Shown here: one piece after another, positions 7,113 through 13,999 of the stretch
Layout of the letters: each line of letters opens with the position of its first letter
How positions within the stretch are numbered: the stretch's first letter is position 1
Made by a program: the position numbers and the translations under genes
Assembly (NCBI RefSeq): GCF_031344075.1
Contig: NZ_JAVJAN010000057.1
Span: 1 to 13,999 of the forward strand
DNA length: 13,999 nt
DNA from: Clostridium aquiflavi
GTDB taxonomy: Bacteria > Bacillota > Clostridia > Clostridiales > Clostridiaceae
Direction of reading: 5' to 3'
Notes under the pieces: model-generated
Told to the model about the DNA's origin: nothing
Seen by the model: the letters and a program-made list of their open reading frames with translations, nothing else
Database searches by the model: none

Positions 7113-8783
7113 ATGAAGACGGATATAGAAATTGCACAAGAAGCAGAAATGTTACATATTAGAAATGTTGCAGAAAAGTTAGGCTTAGATGAAGAAGATA
7201 TTGAGTACTATGGTAAATATAAATGTAAGGTTTCTTTAGATGTATATGAGAAAGCTAAAAATAATAGAGATGGAAAATTAGTATTAGTAACAGCTATAAA
7301 TCCAACTCCGGCAGGAGAAGGAAAATCAACTGTTACAGTAGGTTTAGGAGACGCTCTTAATAAGATGGGTAAAAATGCTATTATAGCATTAAGAGAGCCA
7401 TCATTAGGACCTGTATTTGGAATAAAAGGAGGCGCTGCTGGTGGTGGATATGCACAAGTAGTTCCCATGGAAGATATTAATCTTCATTTTACAGGTGATA
7501 TGCATGCTATTACATCTGCTAATAATTTATTATCAGCAGCCATAGATAATCATATACACCAAGGTAATGATTTAAGGATAGACTCAAGAAGAATAATATT
7601 CAAAAGAGTTATGGATATGAATGATAGAGCATTAAGAAAAATCATTGTTGGTATGGGTGGAAAAATCAATGGTTTTGTAAGAGAAGATGGATTCACTATT
7701 ACTGTAGCTTCAGAAATAATGGCTATACTTTGTTTAGCTAGTGATTTAGAAGATTTAAAACATAGAATGGGGGATATACTAATAGCATATGATTTAGATG
7801 GAAATCCTGTATATGCAAAACAGTTAGAAATTCAAGGTGCTATGGCATTATTAATGAAAGATGCGATTAAACCTAATTTAGTTCAAACATTAGAAAATAC
7901 TCCAGCATTGATACATGGTGGACCTTTTGCCAATATAGCACATGGATGTAATTCTATAATGGCTACTAAATTATCACTTAAATTAGGAGACATAGTAGTA
8001 ACAGAAGCAGGATTTGGTGCAGATTTAGGCGCTGAAAAGTTTTTTGATATAAAATGTAGATATGGAAACTTAAAACCTTGTTGTGTAGTTATAGTTGCTA
8101 CAATTAGAGCATTAAAGCATCACGGTGGAGTATCTAAAGCAGATTTGAATATTCCAAGTGTTGAAGCACTAAAAGTAGGAATAGCTAACTTAGAAAAACA
8201 AATAGAAAATATTAAAAAATTTAATATAGAACCTGTAGTAGCTATAAATAAATTTGTTAATGATAGTGATGAAGAAGTTCAATTTATAAAGGACTTTTGT
8301 GAAAAGTTAGGTGTGAAAGTAGCGCTTTCTGATGTTTGGGCAAAAGGCGGAGATGGCGGAATAGAATTAGGTGAAGCTGTATTAGATGTTATAGAAAAAG
8401 ATAAATCTAATTTTAAAACTCTTTATGATGCCAATAAAACTATAGAAGAAAAGATATTAACTATAGCAAAGGAAATCTATGGAGCTGATGGAGTTATATA
8501 TAGTAATGAAGCTAAAAAACAAATTAATGAGTTAGTTAAGTTTAATTTAGATAAATTACCTATATGTATGGCTAAGACTCAATACTCATTATCAGATAAT
8601 CCAAATTTATTAGCTAAACCACAAGGATTTAATATTAATGTTCAAGAAATTAGAGTATCTAATGGAGCCGGATTTATAGTAGTTCAAACAGGAAATATAA
8701 TGACTATGCCAGGATTACCAAAAGTTCCAGCTGCAAATAAGATGGATGTACTTAAAGATGGCGAAATAATTGGATTATTTTAA
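7113..8783 (+). CDS. fhs: formate--tetrahydrofolate ligase (10-formyl-THF synthetase)
   Basis: Makes 10-formyl-THF from formate, THF and ATP, feeding purine synthesis, initiator fMet-tRNA formylation and the methyl branch of one-carbon metabolism in clostridia. The family nucleotide-binding loop is PTPAGEGKST at residues 64-73. Further family blocks are visible: LREPSLGPVFGIKGGAAGGG, FTGDMHAI, VTEAGFGADLGAEKFFDI and the C-terminal TMPGLPKVPAA. The 556-residue length matches clostridial enzymes. Start: ATG 7113 has GGAGGG (7101-7106) 6 bases upstream; a TTG one codon earlier is less likely. It stands alone between the ftsH terminator and the coaX promoter, so it looks monocistronic. The folate link is suggestive, since Bacillus has its folate-synthesis cluster in this same neighbourhood. 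Confidence 0.97.
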   Translation: MKTDIEIAQEAEMLHIRNVAEKLGLDEEDIEYYGKYKCKVSLDVYEKAKNNRDGKLVLVTAINPTPAGEGKSTVTVGLGDALNKMGKNAIIALREPSLGPVFGIKGGAAGGGYAQVVPMEDINLHFTGDMHAITSANNLLSAAIDNHIHQGNDLRIDSRRIIFKRVMDMNDRALRKIIVGMGGKINGFVREDGFTITVASEIMAILCLASDLEDLKHRMGDILIAYDLDGNPVYAKQLEIQGAMALLMKDAIKPNLVQTLENTPALIHGGPFANIAHGCNSIMATKLSLKLGDIVVTEAGFGADLGAEKFFDIKCRYGNLKPCCVVIVATIRALKHHGGVSKADLNIPSVEALKVGIANLEKQIENIKKFNIEPVVAINKFVNDSDEEVQFIKDFCEKLGVKVALSDVWAKGGDGGIELGEAVLDVIEKDKSNFKTLYDANKTIEEKILTIAKEIYGADGVIYSNEAKKQINELVKFNLDKLPICMAKTQYSLSDNPNLLAKPQGFNINVQEIRVSNGAGFIVVQTGNIMTMPGLPKVPAANKMDVLKDGEIIGLF

Positions 8784-8797
8784 TTTATATGAAACCC

Positions 8798-8825
8798 TTG
8801 ACAAATTAATGTGAATTGTTAAAAT
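8798..8825 (+). promoter_or_regulatory. coaX promoter, perfect -35 and extended -10
   Basis: TTGACA (8798-8803, 6 of 6) and TAAAAT (8820-8825, 5 of 6) are 16 bases apart, with TG at 8817-8818 giving an extended -10. It lies 14 bases after the fhs stop. The predicted transcription start, near 8832, is upstream of a terminator-like hairpin, so the transcript must pass through that hairpin to reach coaX. Confidence 0.7.
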
Positions 8826-8852
8826 TAAATTGTTATTTTAAAGTAAATTACT

Positions 8853-8885
8853 AAATTAAGGCAGCTTTAGGGCTGCTTTTAATTT
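8853..8885 (+). terminator. terminator-like hairpin in the coaX leader
   Basis: GCAGC (8861-8865) pairs with GCTGC (8872-8876) around a 6-base loop. The stem extends outward through a G-T wobble and AT pairs to 8853/8885, with one bulged T. TTTT at 8877-8880 follows the GC core. It can serve as the fhs terminator, as an attenuator for coaX-dusB, or both, because the coaX promoter lies upstream of it. Confidence 0.6.
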
Positions 8886-8910
8886 TAATATTATTAAGGT
8901 GGTGCTTTTA

Positions 8911-9684
8911 ATGATTCTACTTGTAGATGCGGGCAATACTAACATAGTTCTAGGTGTATATAAAGATAAAAAATACATAGCGAGTTGGCGTATTTCCACT
9001 GAAGGAAATAAGACATCTGATGAGTATAGTATACAAATAATGCAATTATTTAATTTAAGTGATCTTAACCCAAAAGAGGTTAAAGGTATTATTGTTTCAT
9101 CAGTTGTTCCCAATATTATGCATTCTTTAGAAAATATGTTAAGAAGATGCTTTGGTCAAGAACCTATAATAGTTGGTCCTGGAATAAAAACAGGTATAAA
9201 TATTAAATATGATAATCCTAAAGAAGTAGGTGCAGACAGAATAGTTAACGCAGTTGCTGCTTTTGAAATTTACAAAAGACCAGTCATTATAATAGATTTT
9301 GGTACAGCAACAACTTTTTGCGCTGTAACTGAAAATGGAGATTATTTAGGAGGTTGTATATGCCCCGGGCTTAGAATTTCTGCAGATGCATTATTTGAAA
9401 GAGCAGCTAAACTACCAAGAGTAGAATTAGAAGTACCTAGAAAAGTAATTTGCAAAAATACAGTTTCGAGTATACAATCTGGTGTATTATTTGGATACAT
9501 AGGTCAAGTTGAGTATATTGTAAAGAAAATGAAAGAAGAAATGAGCGATGGAGTAGAGCCTTATGTCATAGCAACAGGAGGTTTAGCTAATTTAATAGCA
9601 AACGAAACAGATGTAATAAATAAAGTAGATTCAGATTTAACATTAGAGGGATTAAAAATATTATACAAAAAGAATAGGGAGTAA
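8911..9684 (+). CDS. coaX: type III pantothenate kinase
   Basis: Phosphorylates pantothenate in the first step of coenzyme A synthesis. The type III class is not feedback-inhibited by CoA and needs a monovalent cation. The N-terminal phosphate-binding motif DAGNTN is at residues 6-11, with D6 expected to be catalytically important. GADR with D109/R110 and DFGTATTF starting at D129 are the other ASKHA-fold family motifs, and GCICPGLRIS and a C-terminal ATGGLA block are present. Length of 257 residues is normal. Start: an in-frame GTG at 8899 lies inside the ribosome binding site AAGGTGGTG (8896-8904), which is spaced 6 bases from ATG 8911, and only the ATG start puts DAGNTN at its usual position. 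dusB follows after 5 bases, so they are cotranscribed. Confidence 0.96.
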   Translation: MILLVDAGNTNIVLGVYKDKKYIASWRISTEGNKTSDEYSIQIMQLFNLSDLNPKEVKGIIVSSVVPNIMHSLENMLRRCFGQEPIIVGPGIKTGINIKYDNPKEVGADRIVNAVAAFEIYKRPVIIIDFGTATTFCAVTENGDYLGGCICPGLRISADALFERAAKLPRVELEVPRKVICKNTVSSIQSGVLFGYIGQVEYIVKKMKEEMSDGVEPYVIATGGLANLIANETDVINKVDSDLTLEGLKILYKKNRE

Positions 9685-9689
9685 AACAA

Positions 9690-10655
9690 ATGAAAATAGG
9701 AAATCTGAGTTTTGATAATACTGTTTTTTTAGCACCTATGGCAGGTGTTACAGATCTATCATTTAGAGGACTTTGTAAGGAAATGGGTTGTGGACTAGTT
9801 TGCACTGAAATGGTTAGTGCAAAGGCTTTATATTATGGGAGTGAGAATACGCAAACTCTACTTAGAGTCTCTAATGAGGAGTCTCCAGTAGCAGTACAAA
9901 TATTTGGACGTGAACCTGAAATAATGGCAGAAATATGTGAAAAATATTTAAATCCAAGAGAAGATGTTTGTATTATAGATATAAATATGGGATGTCCAGC
10001 TCCTAAGATAGTAAAAAACAAAGAAGGATCAGCACTTATGCTAGAGCCAAATTTAGCTTATGATATTGTAAAAGCAATAAAAAAAGTTTCTAAAAAACCT
10101 GTAACAGTAAAGTTTAGGAAAGGATATGATGATGAACATATAAATGCTGTGGAGTTTGGAAAAGTATTAGAAGAAGCTGGAGCAGATGCAATAGCTGTTC
10201 ATGGAAGAACTAGAAAGCAAATGTATGAAGGTCACTCAGATTGGGAGATAATAAAGAAGGTTAAAGAAGCAGTCTCTATTCCTGTTTTAGGGAATGGAGA
10301 TGTATTTTCACCAGAAGATGCAATAAAAATGAAAGAATTAACAAATTGTGATGGAATACTTGTAGCAAGAGGTAGTATGGGTAATCCTTGGATATTTAAA
10401 CAAATTCAAGATGCATTGAATGGAAAAGCTGTTGGAGAAATTTCTTATCAGGATAAAATTAATATGTGTATAAGACATTATGAACTAGCTATTAAAAATG
10501 ATGGAGAATACAAGGCTATAAGAGAAATGAGAAAACATGCTTCTTGGTATATAAAAGGACTTCCAAGATCCACAGAAATTAAGAATCAAATAAATATTCT
10601 TAATGATAGTGATGAAGTTATGAGTATTTTAGAACAATATAAAAATACTTTATAA
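9690..10655 (+). CDS. dusB: tRNA-dihydrouridine synthase, DusB family
   Basis: FMN- and NADPH-dependent enzyme that reduces uridines to dihydrouridine in the tRNA D loop. It is a TIM-barrel protein with the FMN-binding LAPMAGVTDLSFR near the N terminus and the signature NMGCPAPKIVKNKEGSALM with catalytic C102. HGRTRKQMYEGHSDW, GNGDVFSPEDA and ARGSMGNPWIF follow, the last being the phosphate-binding end of the barrel. The 321-residue length is typical. The ATG lies 5 bases downstream of the coaX stop, with AGGGAG (9676-9681) overlapping the coaX end. The Dus subfamily (DusB) follows from its location before lysS in Firmicutes and overall similarity, and is a little less certain than the enzyme class. 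Confidence 0.94.
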   Translation: MKIGNLSFDNTVFLAPMAGVTDLSFRGLCKEMGCGLVCTEMVSAKALYYGSENTQTLLRVSNEESPVAVQIFGREPEIMAEICEKYLNPREDVCIIDINMGCPAPKIVKNKEGSALMLEPNLAYDIVKAIKKVSKKPVTVKFRKGYDDEHINAVEFGKVLEEAGADAIAVHGRTRKQMYEGHSDWEIIKKVKEAVSIPVLGNGDVFSPEDAIKMKELTNCDGILVARGSMGNPWIFKQIQDALNGKAVGEISYQDKINMCIRHYELAIKNDGEYKAIREMRKHASWYIKGLPRSTEIKNQINILNDSDEVMSILEQYKNTL

Positions 10656-10722
10656 ATAAGAATTATTGTAAAGTTATTAGAATATGATAGTATTGATATC
10701 AATGTTATGGAGAATTTTATTT

Positions 10723-11547
10723 ATGGATACTATTTTATATGTATATTTGAATAAAAAACGTATATATAATAAATATAATTTCTTTACTAAAATAATTGAC
10801 GTATTTAAAACAAAAAAATTAAAAGATATAAAAATAGAGGAATTGGGTATTCTTATAAAAAGAGTAGAAATTCCATCTAATTTAAATGATATTGCTTACG
10901 AAAAAAATCTATCAAGGATATTAACTAAATATAATGGAAAGTATGATGAATTAAGTTTGAATGGAAAGAGCTTGTATAATTTAAATTATGCAAGTAAATT
11001 TCAAAAGGAGTTCATTTCGTATAGTATAGTACAAAGCATAAGGTTTGTTTTAATGAACCTTAATAAATCTATTAAGAATTCAAATATATTAGTAGATATT
11101 GATGAGGAAAACTTATTAGTAAGCATACTTAAAGAATTGGCTAAAGAAGGCAGAAATGTTATTCTGCTGAATAATAGCATTAATAAAATAGAAAAAATTA
11201 GAGAAACTATTATGAGTGAATATGGATTATCTATAGAAGTAATATTACGAGAAAGTAATTTACCAAATATAGATTTTGTTGTTACATCTAAAAATAAACA
11301 ATATGACTGTAACAATGTTTGGTATTTAGGGGATTTTCCAACTAATTCAAATAAAGGCATATATATAAATAGTATATTATACAAAGTTCCTTGGAATATA
11401 TTGTTAAAAGAAATGCCTCCACAATTAATAGCTTCTATAATTAGAAAACAAAGAAATAGTAGTATATGTGAAATGTTAAAAAGTAATGATATTACACTTG
11501 AATCAATACTGTATAATGATGTGGAAATCATATTAGGCAATCAGTAG
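10723..11547 (+). CDS. uncharacterised protein between dusB and greA
   Basis: I do not recognise this protein. The frame can open at ATG 10684 (287 residues), 10702 or 10723 (274 residues); only 10723 has a plausible ribosome binding site (GGAG at 10709-10712, about 10 bases upstream), so I use it. The N-terminal 50 residues are rich in lysine and aromatic residues, without a convincing membrane helix or signal peptide. Residues about 120-190 have a beta-alpha-beta rhythm (hydrophobic strands NILVDI, NVILLNN, IEVIL and IDFVVTS separated by charged helices), suggesting a Rossmann-like fold but without a glycine-rich nucleotide loop. A run near WNILLKEMPPQLIASIIRKQ precedes the C terminus. Codon use matches the neighbours, so transfer is not indicated. 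It probably continues the coaX-dusB operon, 67 bases after dusB with no terminator between. Function unknown. Confidence 0.8.
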   Translation: MDTILYVYLNKKRIYNKYNFFTKIIDVFKTKKLKDIKIEELGILIKRVEIPSNLNDIAYEKNLSRILTKYNGKYDELSLNGKSLYNLNYASKFQKEFISYSIVQSIRFVLMNLNKSIKNSNILVDIDEENLLVSILKELAKEGRNVILLNNSINKIEKIRETIMSEYGLSIEVILRESNLPNIDFVVTSKNKQYDCNNVWYLGDFPTNSNKGIYINSILYKVPWNILLKEMPPQLIASIIRKQRNSSICEMLKSNDITLESILYNDVEIILGNQ

Positions 11548-11552
11548 GTTTG

Positions 11553-11581
11553 TTGACATATATGATACCCTGATTTATAAT
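11553..11581 (+). promoter_or_regulatory. greA-lysS promoter, exact sigma-A consensus
   Basis: TTGACA (11553-11558) and TATAAT (11576-11581) are separated by exactly 17 bases, a 12 of 12 consensus match. It begins 5 bases after the stop of the preceding gene. The predicted start near 11588 gives a leader of about 74 bases containing two small hairpins. Confidence 0.85.
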
Positions 11582-11603
11582 TAGTTAATGATTTTGAGTA
11601 TAA

Positions 11604-11640
11604 TGCCTGAAATAGGCACTTAAATATAAAAAAATTTAAG
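11604..11640 (+). promoter_or_regulatory. two tandem small hairpins in the greA leader
   Basis: TGCCT (11604-11608) pairs with AGGCA (11614-11618). Immediately after, CTTAAAT (11619-11625) pairs with ATTTAAG (11634-11640). No T run follows, so neither looks like a terminator. They may only stabilise the 5' end of the transcript. The ribosome binding site (AGGGGAG, 11649-11655) stays outside both stems. Confidence 0.35.
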
Positions 11641-11661
11641 GTGATTGAAGGGGAGTAAAAT

Positions 11662-12144
11662 ATGAGTGAACCAAAACAATACGTAATGACTTACGAAGGT
11701 GTTAAGAAATTAGAAAGTGAATTAGAATATTTAAAAACTGTAAAAAGAAAAGAAATAACTGAAAAGATAAAAGTTGCTTTGGGTTATGGAGATTTAAGCG
11801 AAAATTCAGAATATGATGAAGCTAAAAACGACCAAGCATTTACAGAAGGAAAAATACTACAATTAGAAAATAAGCTTAAGAATGCAGTTGTAGTTGATGA
11901 ATCAGAAATTCCAAAAGATATAGTTTCAGTTGGGTCAAAAGTTAAAGTTAAGGATTATGATTTTGATGAAGAAGTTGAATATTCAATTGTAGGTTCAGCA
12001 GAAGCAGATCCTATGAATTTTAAAATATCAAATGAATCACCAGTTGGAAATGCTCTAGTAGGAAAGAAAATTGGTGATATAGTGGAAGTTATAATTCCAG
12101 ATGGCGTAAGCAAGTTCGAAATTTTAGATATACAAAGAGGCTAA
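11662..12144 (+). CDS. greA: transcription elongation factor GreA
   Basis: Enters the secondary channel of stalled, backtracked RNA polymerase and stimulates its intrinsic transcript cleavage. The N-terminal coiled-coil hairpin covers about residues 10-77, with the acidic tip signature GDLSENSEY at 43-51 (D44 and E47 correspond to the conserved acidic tip pair). The C-terminal FKBP-like domain ends with SPVGNALVGKKIGD and a VEVIIPDGVSKFEILDI strand pair. At 160 residues it is full length for GreA. ATG is preceded by AGGGGAG 6 bases upstream. It is driven by an exact-consensus promoter and followed 44 bases later by lysS without a terminator. Confidence 0.97.
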   Translation: MSEPKQYVMTYEGVKKLESELEYLKTVKRKEITEKIKVALGYGDLSENSEYDEAKNDQAFTEGKILQLENKLKNAVVVDESEIPKDIVSVGSKVKVKDYDFDEEVEYSIVGSAEADPMNFKISNESPVGNALVGKKIGDIVEVIIPDGVSKFEILDIQRG

Positions 12145-12188
12145 AAGGGGAACCAAATAAATTAAGAAGCGATTAACGGAGGGATAAT

Positions 12189-13694
12189 ATGTCAACTGAG
12201 GAAATGAATATAAGTGAATTAGAATCTCAGTATAACGAACAAGAAGCATTGAGAAGAACTAAATTAGCAGATTTACAAGAAGCTGGTAAGGACCCTTTTG
12301 ATGTTTATAAGGTAGAAAGAACTCATACATCAGAAGAAGTTAAATCTAATTATGAAGAATTAGAAGGAAAAAATGTAACAGTTGCAGGAAGAATAATGTC
12401 AAAGAGAGGACAAGGAAAAGTTGTCTTTTCAGATATTCATGATAAAGATGGAAAAATCCAATTATTTATAAAGATTGATCTTGTAGGAGAAGAAAGTTTA
12501 AAATCATATAAAACTTATGATCTTGGAGATTGGGTTGTAGCAACAGGAGAAGTATTTACTACAAAAACAGGAGAAGTATCTGTTAAAGTATCTAACTTTG
12601 AATTAATATGTAAGTCTTTAAAACCATTACCAGAAAAATGGCATGGCTTAAAAGATCCAGACTTAAGATATAGACAAAGAGAAGTTGATATAATAACTAA
12701 TCCAGAAGTAAAAGAAACTTTTATAAAGAGAAGTAAAATTATTTCAGGAATTAGAGAATTTTTAGATACTAAGGGTTTCTTAGAAGTGGAAACTCCAATA
12801 CTTGCGCCAATTGCAGGAGGAGCAGCTGCTAAACCTTTCGTTACTCATCATAATACTTTAGATATAGATATGTACTTAAGAATTGCAACAGAATTATATC
12901 TTAAAAGATTAGTTGTAGCTGGATTTGAAAAAGTATATGAAATAGGAAGAAACTTCAGAAATGAAGGAATGTCAGTAAGACATAATCCTGAATTTACTGC
13001 TATTGAATTATATGAAGCATATTCTGATTATAATGATATGATGGAAATAACAGAAAATATGGTTGCATATGTTTGTGAAAAAGTAAATGGAACTACAAAA
13101 GTTACTTATCAAGGTACAGAAATAGACTTTATGCCACCATGGAGAAGAGTAACTATGGTTGATGTTGTTAAAGAACATGCAGGTGTAGATTTTACTACAA
13201 TAAAGTCTGATGAAGAAGCTCAAGCTATAGCGAAAGAAAAACATTTAGAATTTGCTAAGCCTTTAAATACAGTAACAAAAGGTGAAGTATTAAATGCTTT
13301 ATATGAAGAATTTGGTGAAGCAAATATGATTCAACCTACATTTGTTATGGATTATCCAGTTGAAATTTCACCTCTTACTAAAAAGAAGAGAGGAAATGAA
13401 GAATTTACTGAAAGATTTGAAGGATTCGTATTCGGAAGAGAATTATGTAATGCTTACTCAGAATTAAATGACCCTGTAGTTCAAAGACAAAGATTTGAAC
13501 AACAAGCTAAGGAAAGAGAACTTGGTGATGACGAAGCATATATGTTAGATGAACAATTTATGAGTGCGTTAGAAACAGGTATGCCACCAACAGGTGGAAT
13601 GGGAATGGGTATAGATAGACTTATTATGTTCTTAACAGATGCATCATCTATAAGAGACGTAATATTATTCCCAACAATGAAACCACAAAAATAG
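12189..13694 (+). CDS. lysS: lysyl-tRNA synthetase, class II
   Basis: Charges tRNA-Lys with lysine using ATP; cytoplasmic homodimer. The N-terminal OB-fold anticodon-binding domain (around residues 55-140, VTVAGRIMSKRGQGKVVFSDI) precedes the class II catalytic core. Motif 1 lies around the FLDTKGFLEVETPILAPIAG block. Motif 2 is EIGRNFRNEGMSVRHNPEFT, and motif 3 is GMGMGIDRLIMFLTD near the C terminus, with its ATP-contacting arginine. Length of 501 residues is standard for bacterial class II LysRS. The ATG has GGAGGG (12178-12183) 5 bases upstream. It is cotranscribed with greA; no T-box or other riboswitch-like leader is visible in the 44-base gap. Confidence 0.98.
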   Translation: MSTEEMNISELESQYNEQEALRRTKLADLQEAGKDPFDVYKVERTHTSEEVKSNYEELEGKNVTVAGRIMSKRGQGKVVFSDIHDKDGKIQLFIKIDLVGEESLKSYKTYDLGDWVVATGEVFTTKTGEVSVKVSNFELICKSLKPLPEKWHGLKDPDLRYRQREVDIITNPEVKETFIKRSKIISGIREFLDTKGFLEVETPILAPIAGGAAAKPFVTHHNTLDIDMYLRIATELYLKRLVVAGFEKVYEIGRNFRNEGMSVRHNPEFTAIELYEAYSDYNDMMEITENMVAYVCEKVNGTTKVTYQGTEIDFMPPWRRVTMVDVVKEHAGVDFTTIKSDEEAQAIAKEKHLEFAKPLNTVTKGEVLNALYEEFGEANMIQPTFVMDYPVEISPLTKKKRGNEEFTERFEGFVFGRELCNAYSELNDPVVQRQRFEQQAKERELGDDEAYMLDEQFMSALETGMPPTGGMGMGIDRLIMFLTDASSIRDVILFPTMKPQK

Positions 13695-13714
13695 TATTAA
13701 ATAATTTAATTTTA

Positions 13715-13751
13715 TCAAAAGTCCCATATTATAATATTATGGGACTTTTGA
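13715..13751 (+). terminator. terminator hairpin after lysS
   Basis: A perfect 14-base inverted repeat (13715-13728 with 13738-13751) has a GTCCC/GGGAC core and a 9-base AT loop. Its T run (TTTT, 13746-13749) lies inside the right arm and is followed by GACATAT, so the 3' tail is weaker than usual. It still lies 20 bases past the stop with nothing downstream until the tRNA promoter. Confidence 0.75.
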
Positions 13752-13893
13752 CATATAAAAGATTATTAATCAAAGAATAGTTATGAAGAACATTTATATA
13801 TGGATAAGTAAAATTCTGATGTCATTTTACCTATGAATATATCAACATTATCTTAAAATTTAGCTTAATTAACAAAAAAATTATAAAAAAGGG

Positions 13894-13921
13894 TTGAGAT
13901 TTATAAAAAATCTGTTATAAT
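13894..13921 (+). promoter_or_regulatory. tRNA-Asn promoter
   Basis: TTGAGA (13894-13899, 5 of 6) and a perfect TATAAT (13916-13921) are 16 bases apart, with TG at 13913-13914 giving an extended -10. The mature tRNA begins 18 bases after the -10, leaving a short precursor leader. Between the lysS terminator and this promoter (13752-13893) I see only AT-rich spacer. Confidence 0.8.
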
Positions 13922-13938
13922 AGTAAAAGTAATGACGT

Positions 13939-13999
<61 letters not shown>

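Noticed and set aside
6950..7162. 70-codon open frame before fhs
   Set aside because: It overlaps the fhs promoter and the fhs start in another frame and lacks a ribosome binding site.
11001..11540. 179-codon open frame on the minus strand, opposite the unknown gene
   Set aside because: It lies wholly inside the + strand gene, has no ribosome binding site or promoter, and its leucine/serine/isoleucine-rich product is what the complement of AT-rich coding sequence gives.
11599..11604. Second TATAAT in the greA leader
   Set aside because: No -35-like hexamer lies at a suitable distance; the exact-consensus promoter just upstream explains greA expression.
12145..12188. Possible T-box or lysine riboswitch before lysS
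   Set aside because: The gap is only 44 bases and shows no T-box sequence, stem I or terminator; far too short for either element.

Overview
The window looks like chromosomal core sequence from a low-GC, endospore-forming Firmicute, most likely a Clostridium sensu stricto (cluster I) species. The reasons are the very AT-rich codon use and spacers, strong GGAGG-type ribosome binding sites, a sporulation phosphatase (SpoIIE), a formyl-THF synthetase, and a gene order matching the conserved spoIIE-tilS-hpt-ftsH-coaX-dusB-lysS neighbourhood of spore formers. Species cannot be fixed from the sequence alone. All genes are on the + strand.

Layout. A 5'-truncated tRNA-Leu(UAA) with its terminator opens the window (1-113). 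A 428-base AT-rich spacer follows; it carries a SpoIIE promoter with an unusually long 21-base spacer and Spo0A-box-like sites. Then come spoIIE (542-2923), a terminator, and a tight tilS-hpt pair (3062-5013). ftsH (5087-6892) has its own promoter, overlapped by an inverted repeat, and ends in a long perfect terminator hairpin. fhs (7113-8783) is monocistronic-looking. A coaX-dusB pair (8911-10655) follows a promoter plus terminator-like leader hairpin. Next is an unrecognised gene of about 274 codons (10723-11547). greA-lysS (11662-13694) is driven by an exact-consensus sigma-A promoter and closed by a terminator. A promoter and the first 61 bases of tRNA-Asn(GUU) end the window.

Functionally this is housekeeping plus one sporulation gene: SpoIIE (activation of sigma-F in the forespore), tRNA modification and charging (TilS, DusB, LysS, tRNA-Leu, tRNA-Asn), purine salvage (Hpt), membrane proteolysis (FtsH), one-carbon metabolism (Fhs), coenzyme A synthesis (CoaX) and transcript-cleavage rescue of RNA polymerase (GreA). 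Compared with Bacillus subtilis, the hslO-cysK-pab-fol block between coaX and dusB is absent (only 5 bases separate them), fhs lies between ftsH and coaX, and greA plus an unknown gene lie between dusB and lysS.

I see no mobile element, CRISPR array, defence system or other clearly novel system. The points most worth a second look are regulatory (the spoIIE promoter, the dyad on the ftsH -35, the coaX leader hairpin) and the uncharacterised gene before greA. Five gene starts were judged from ribosome-binding-site spacing; for tilS, fhs, coaX and the unknown gene this moves the start inward from the longest open frame.
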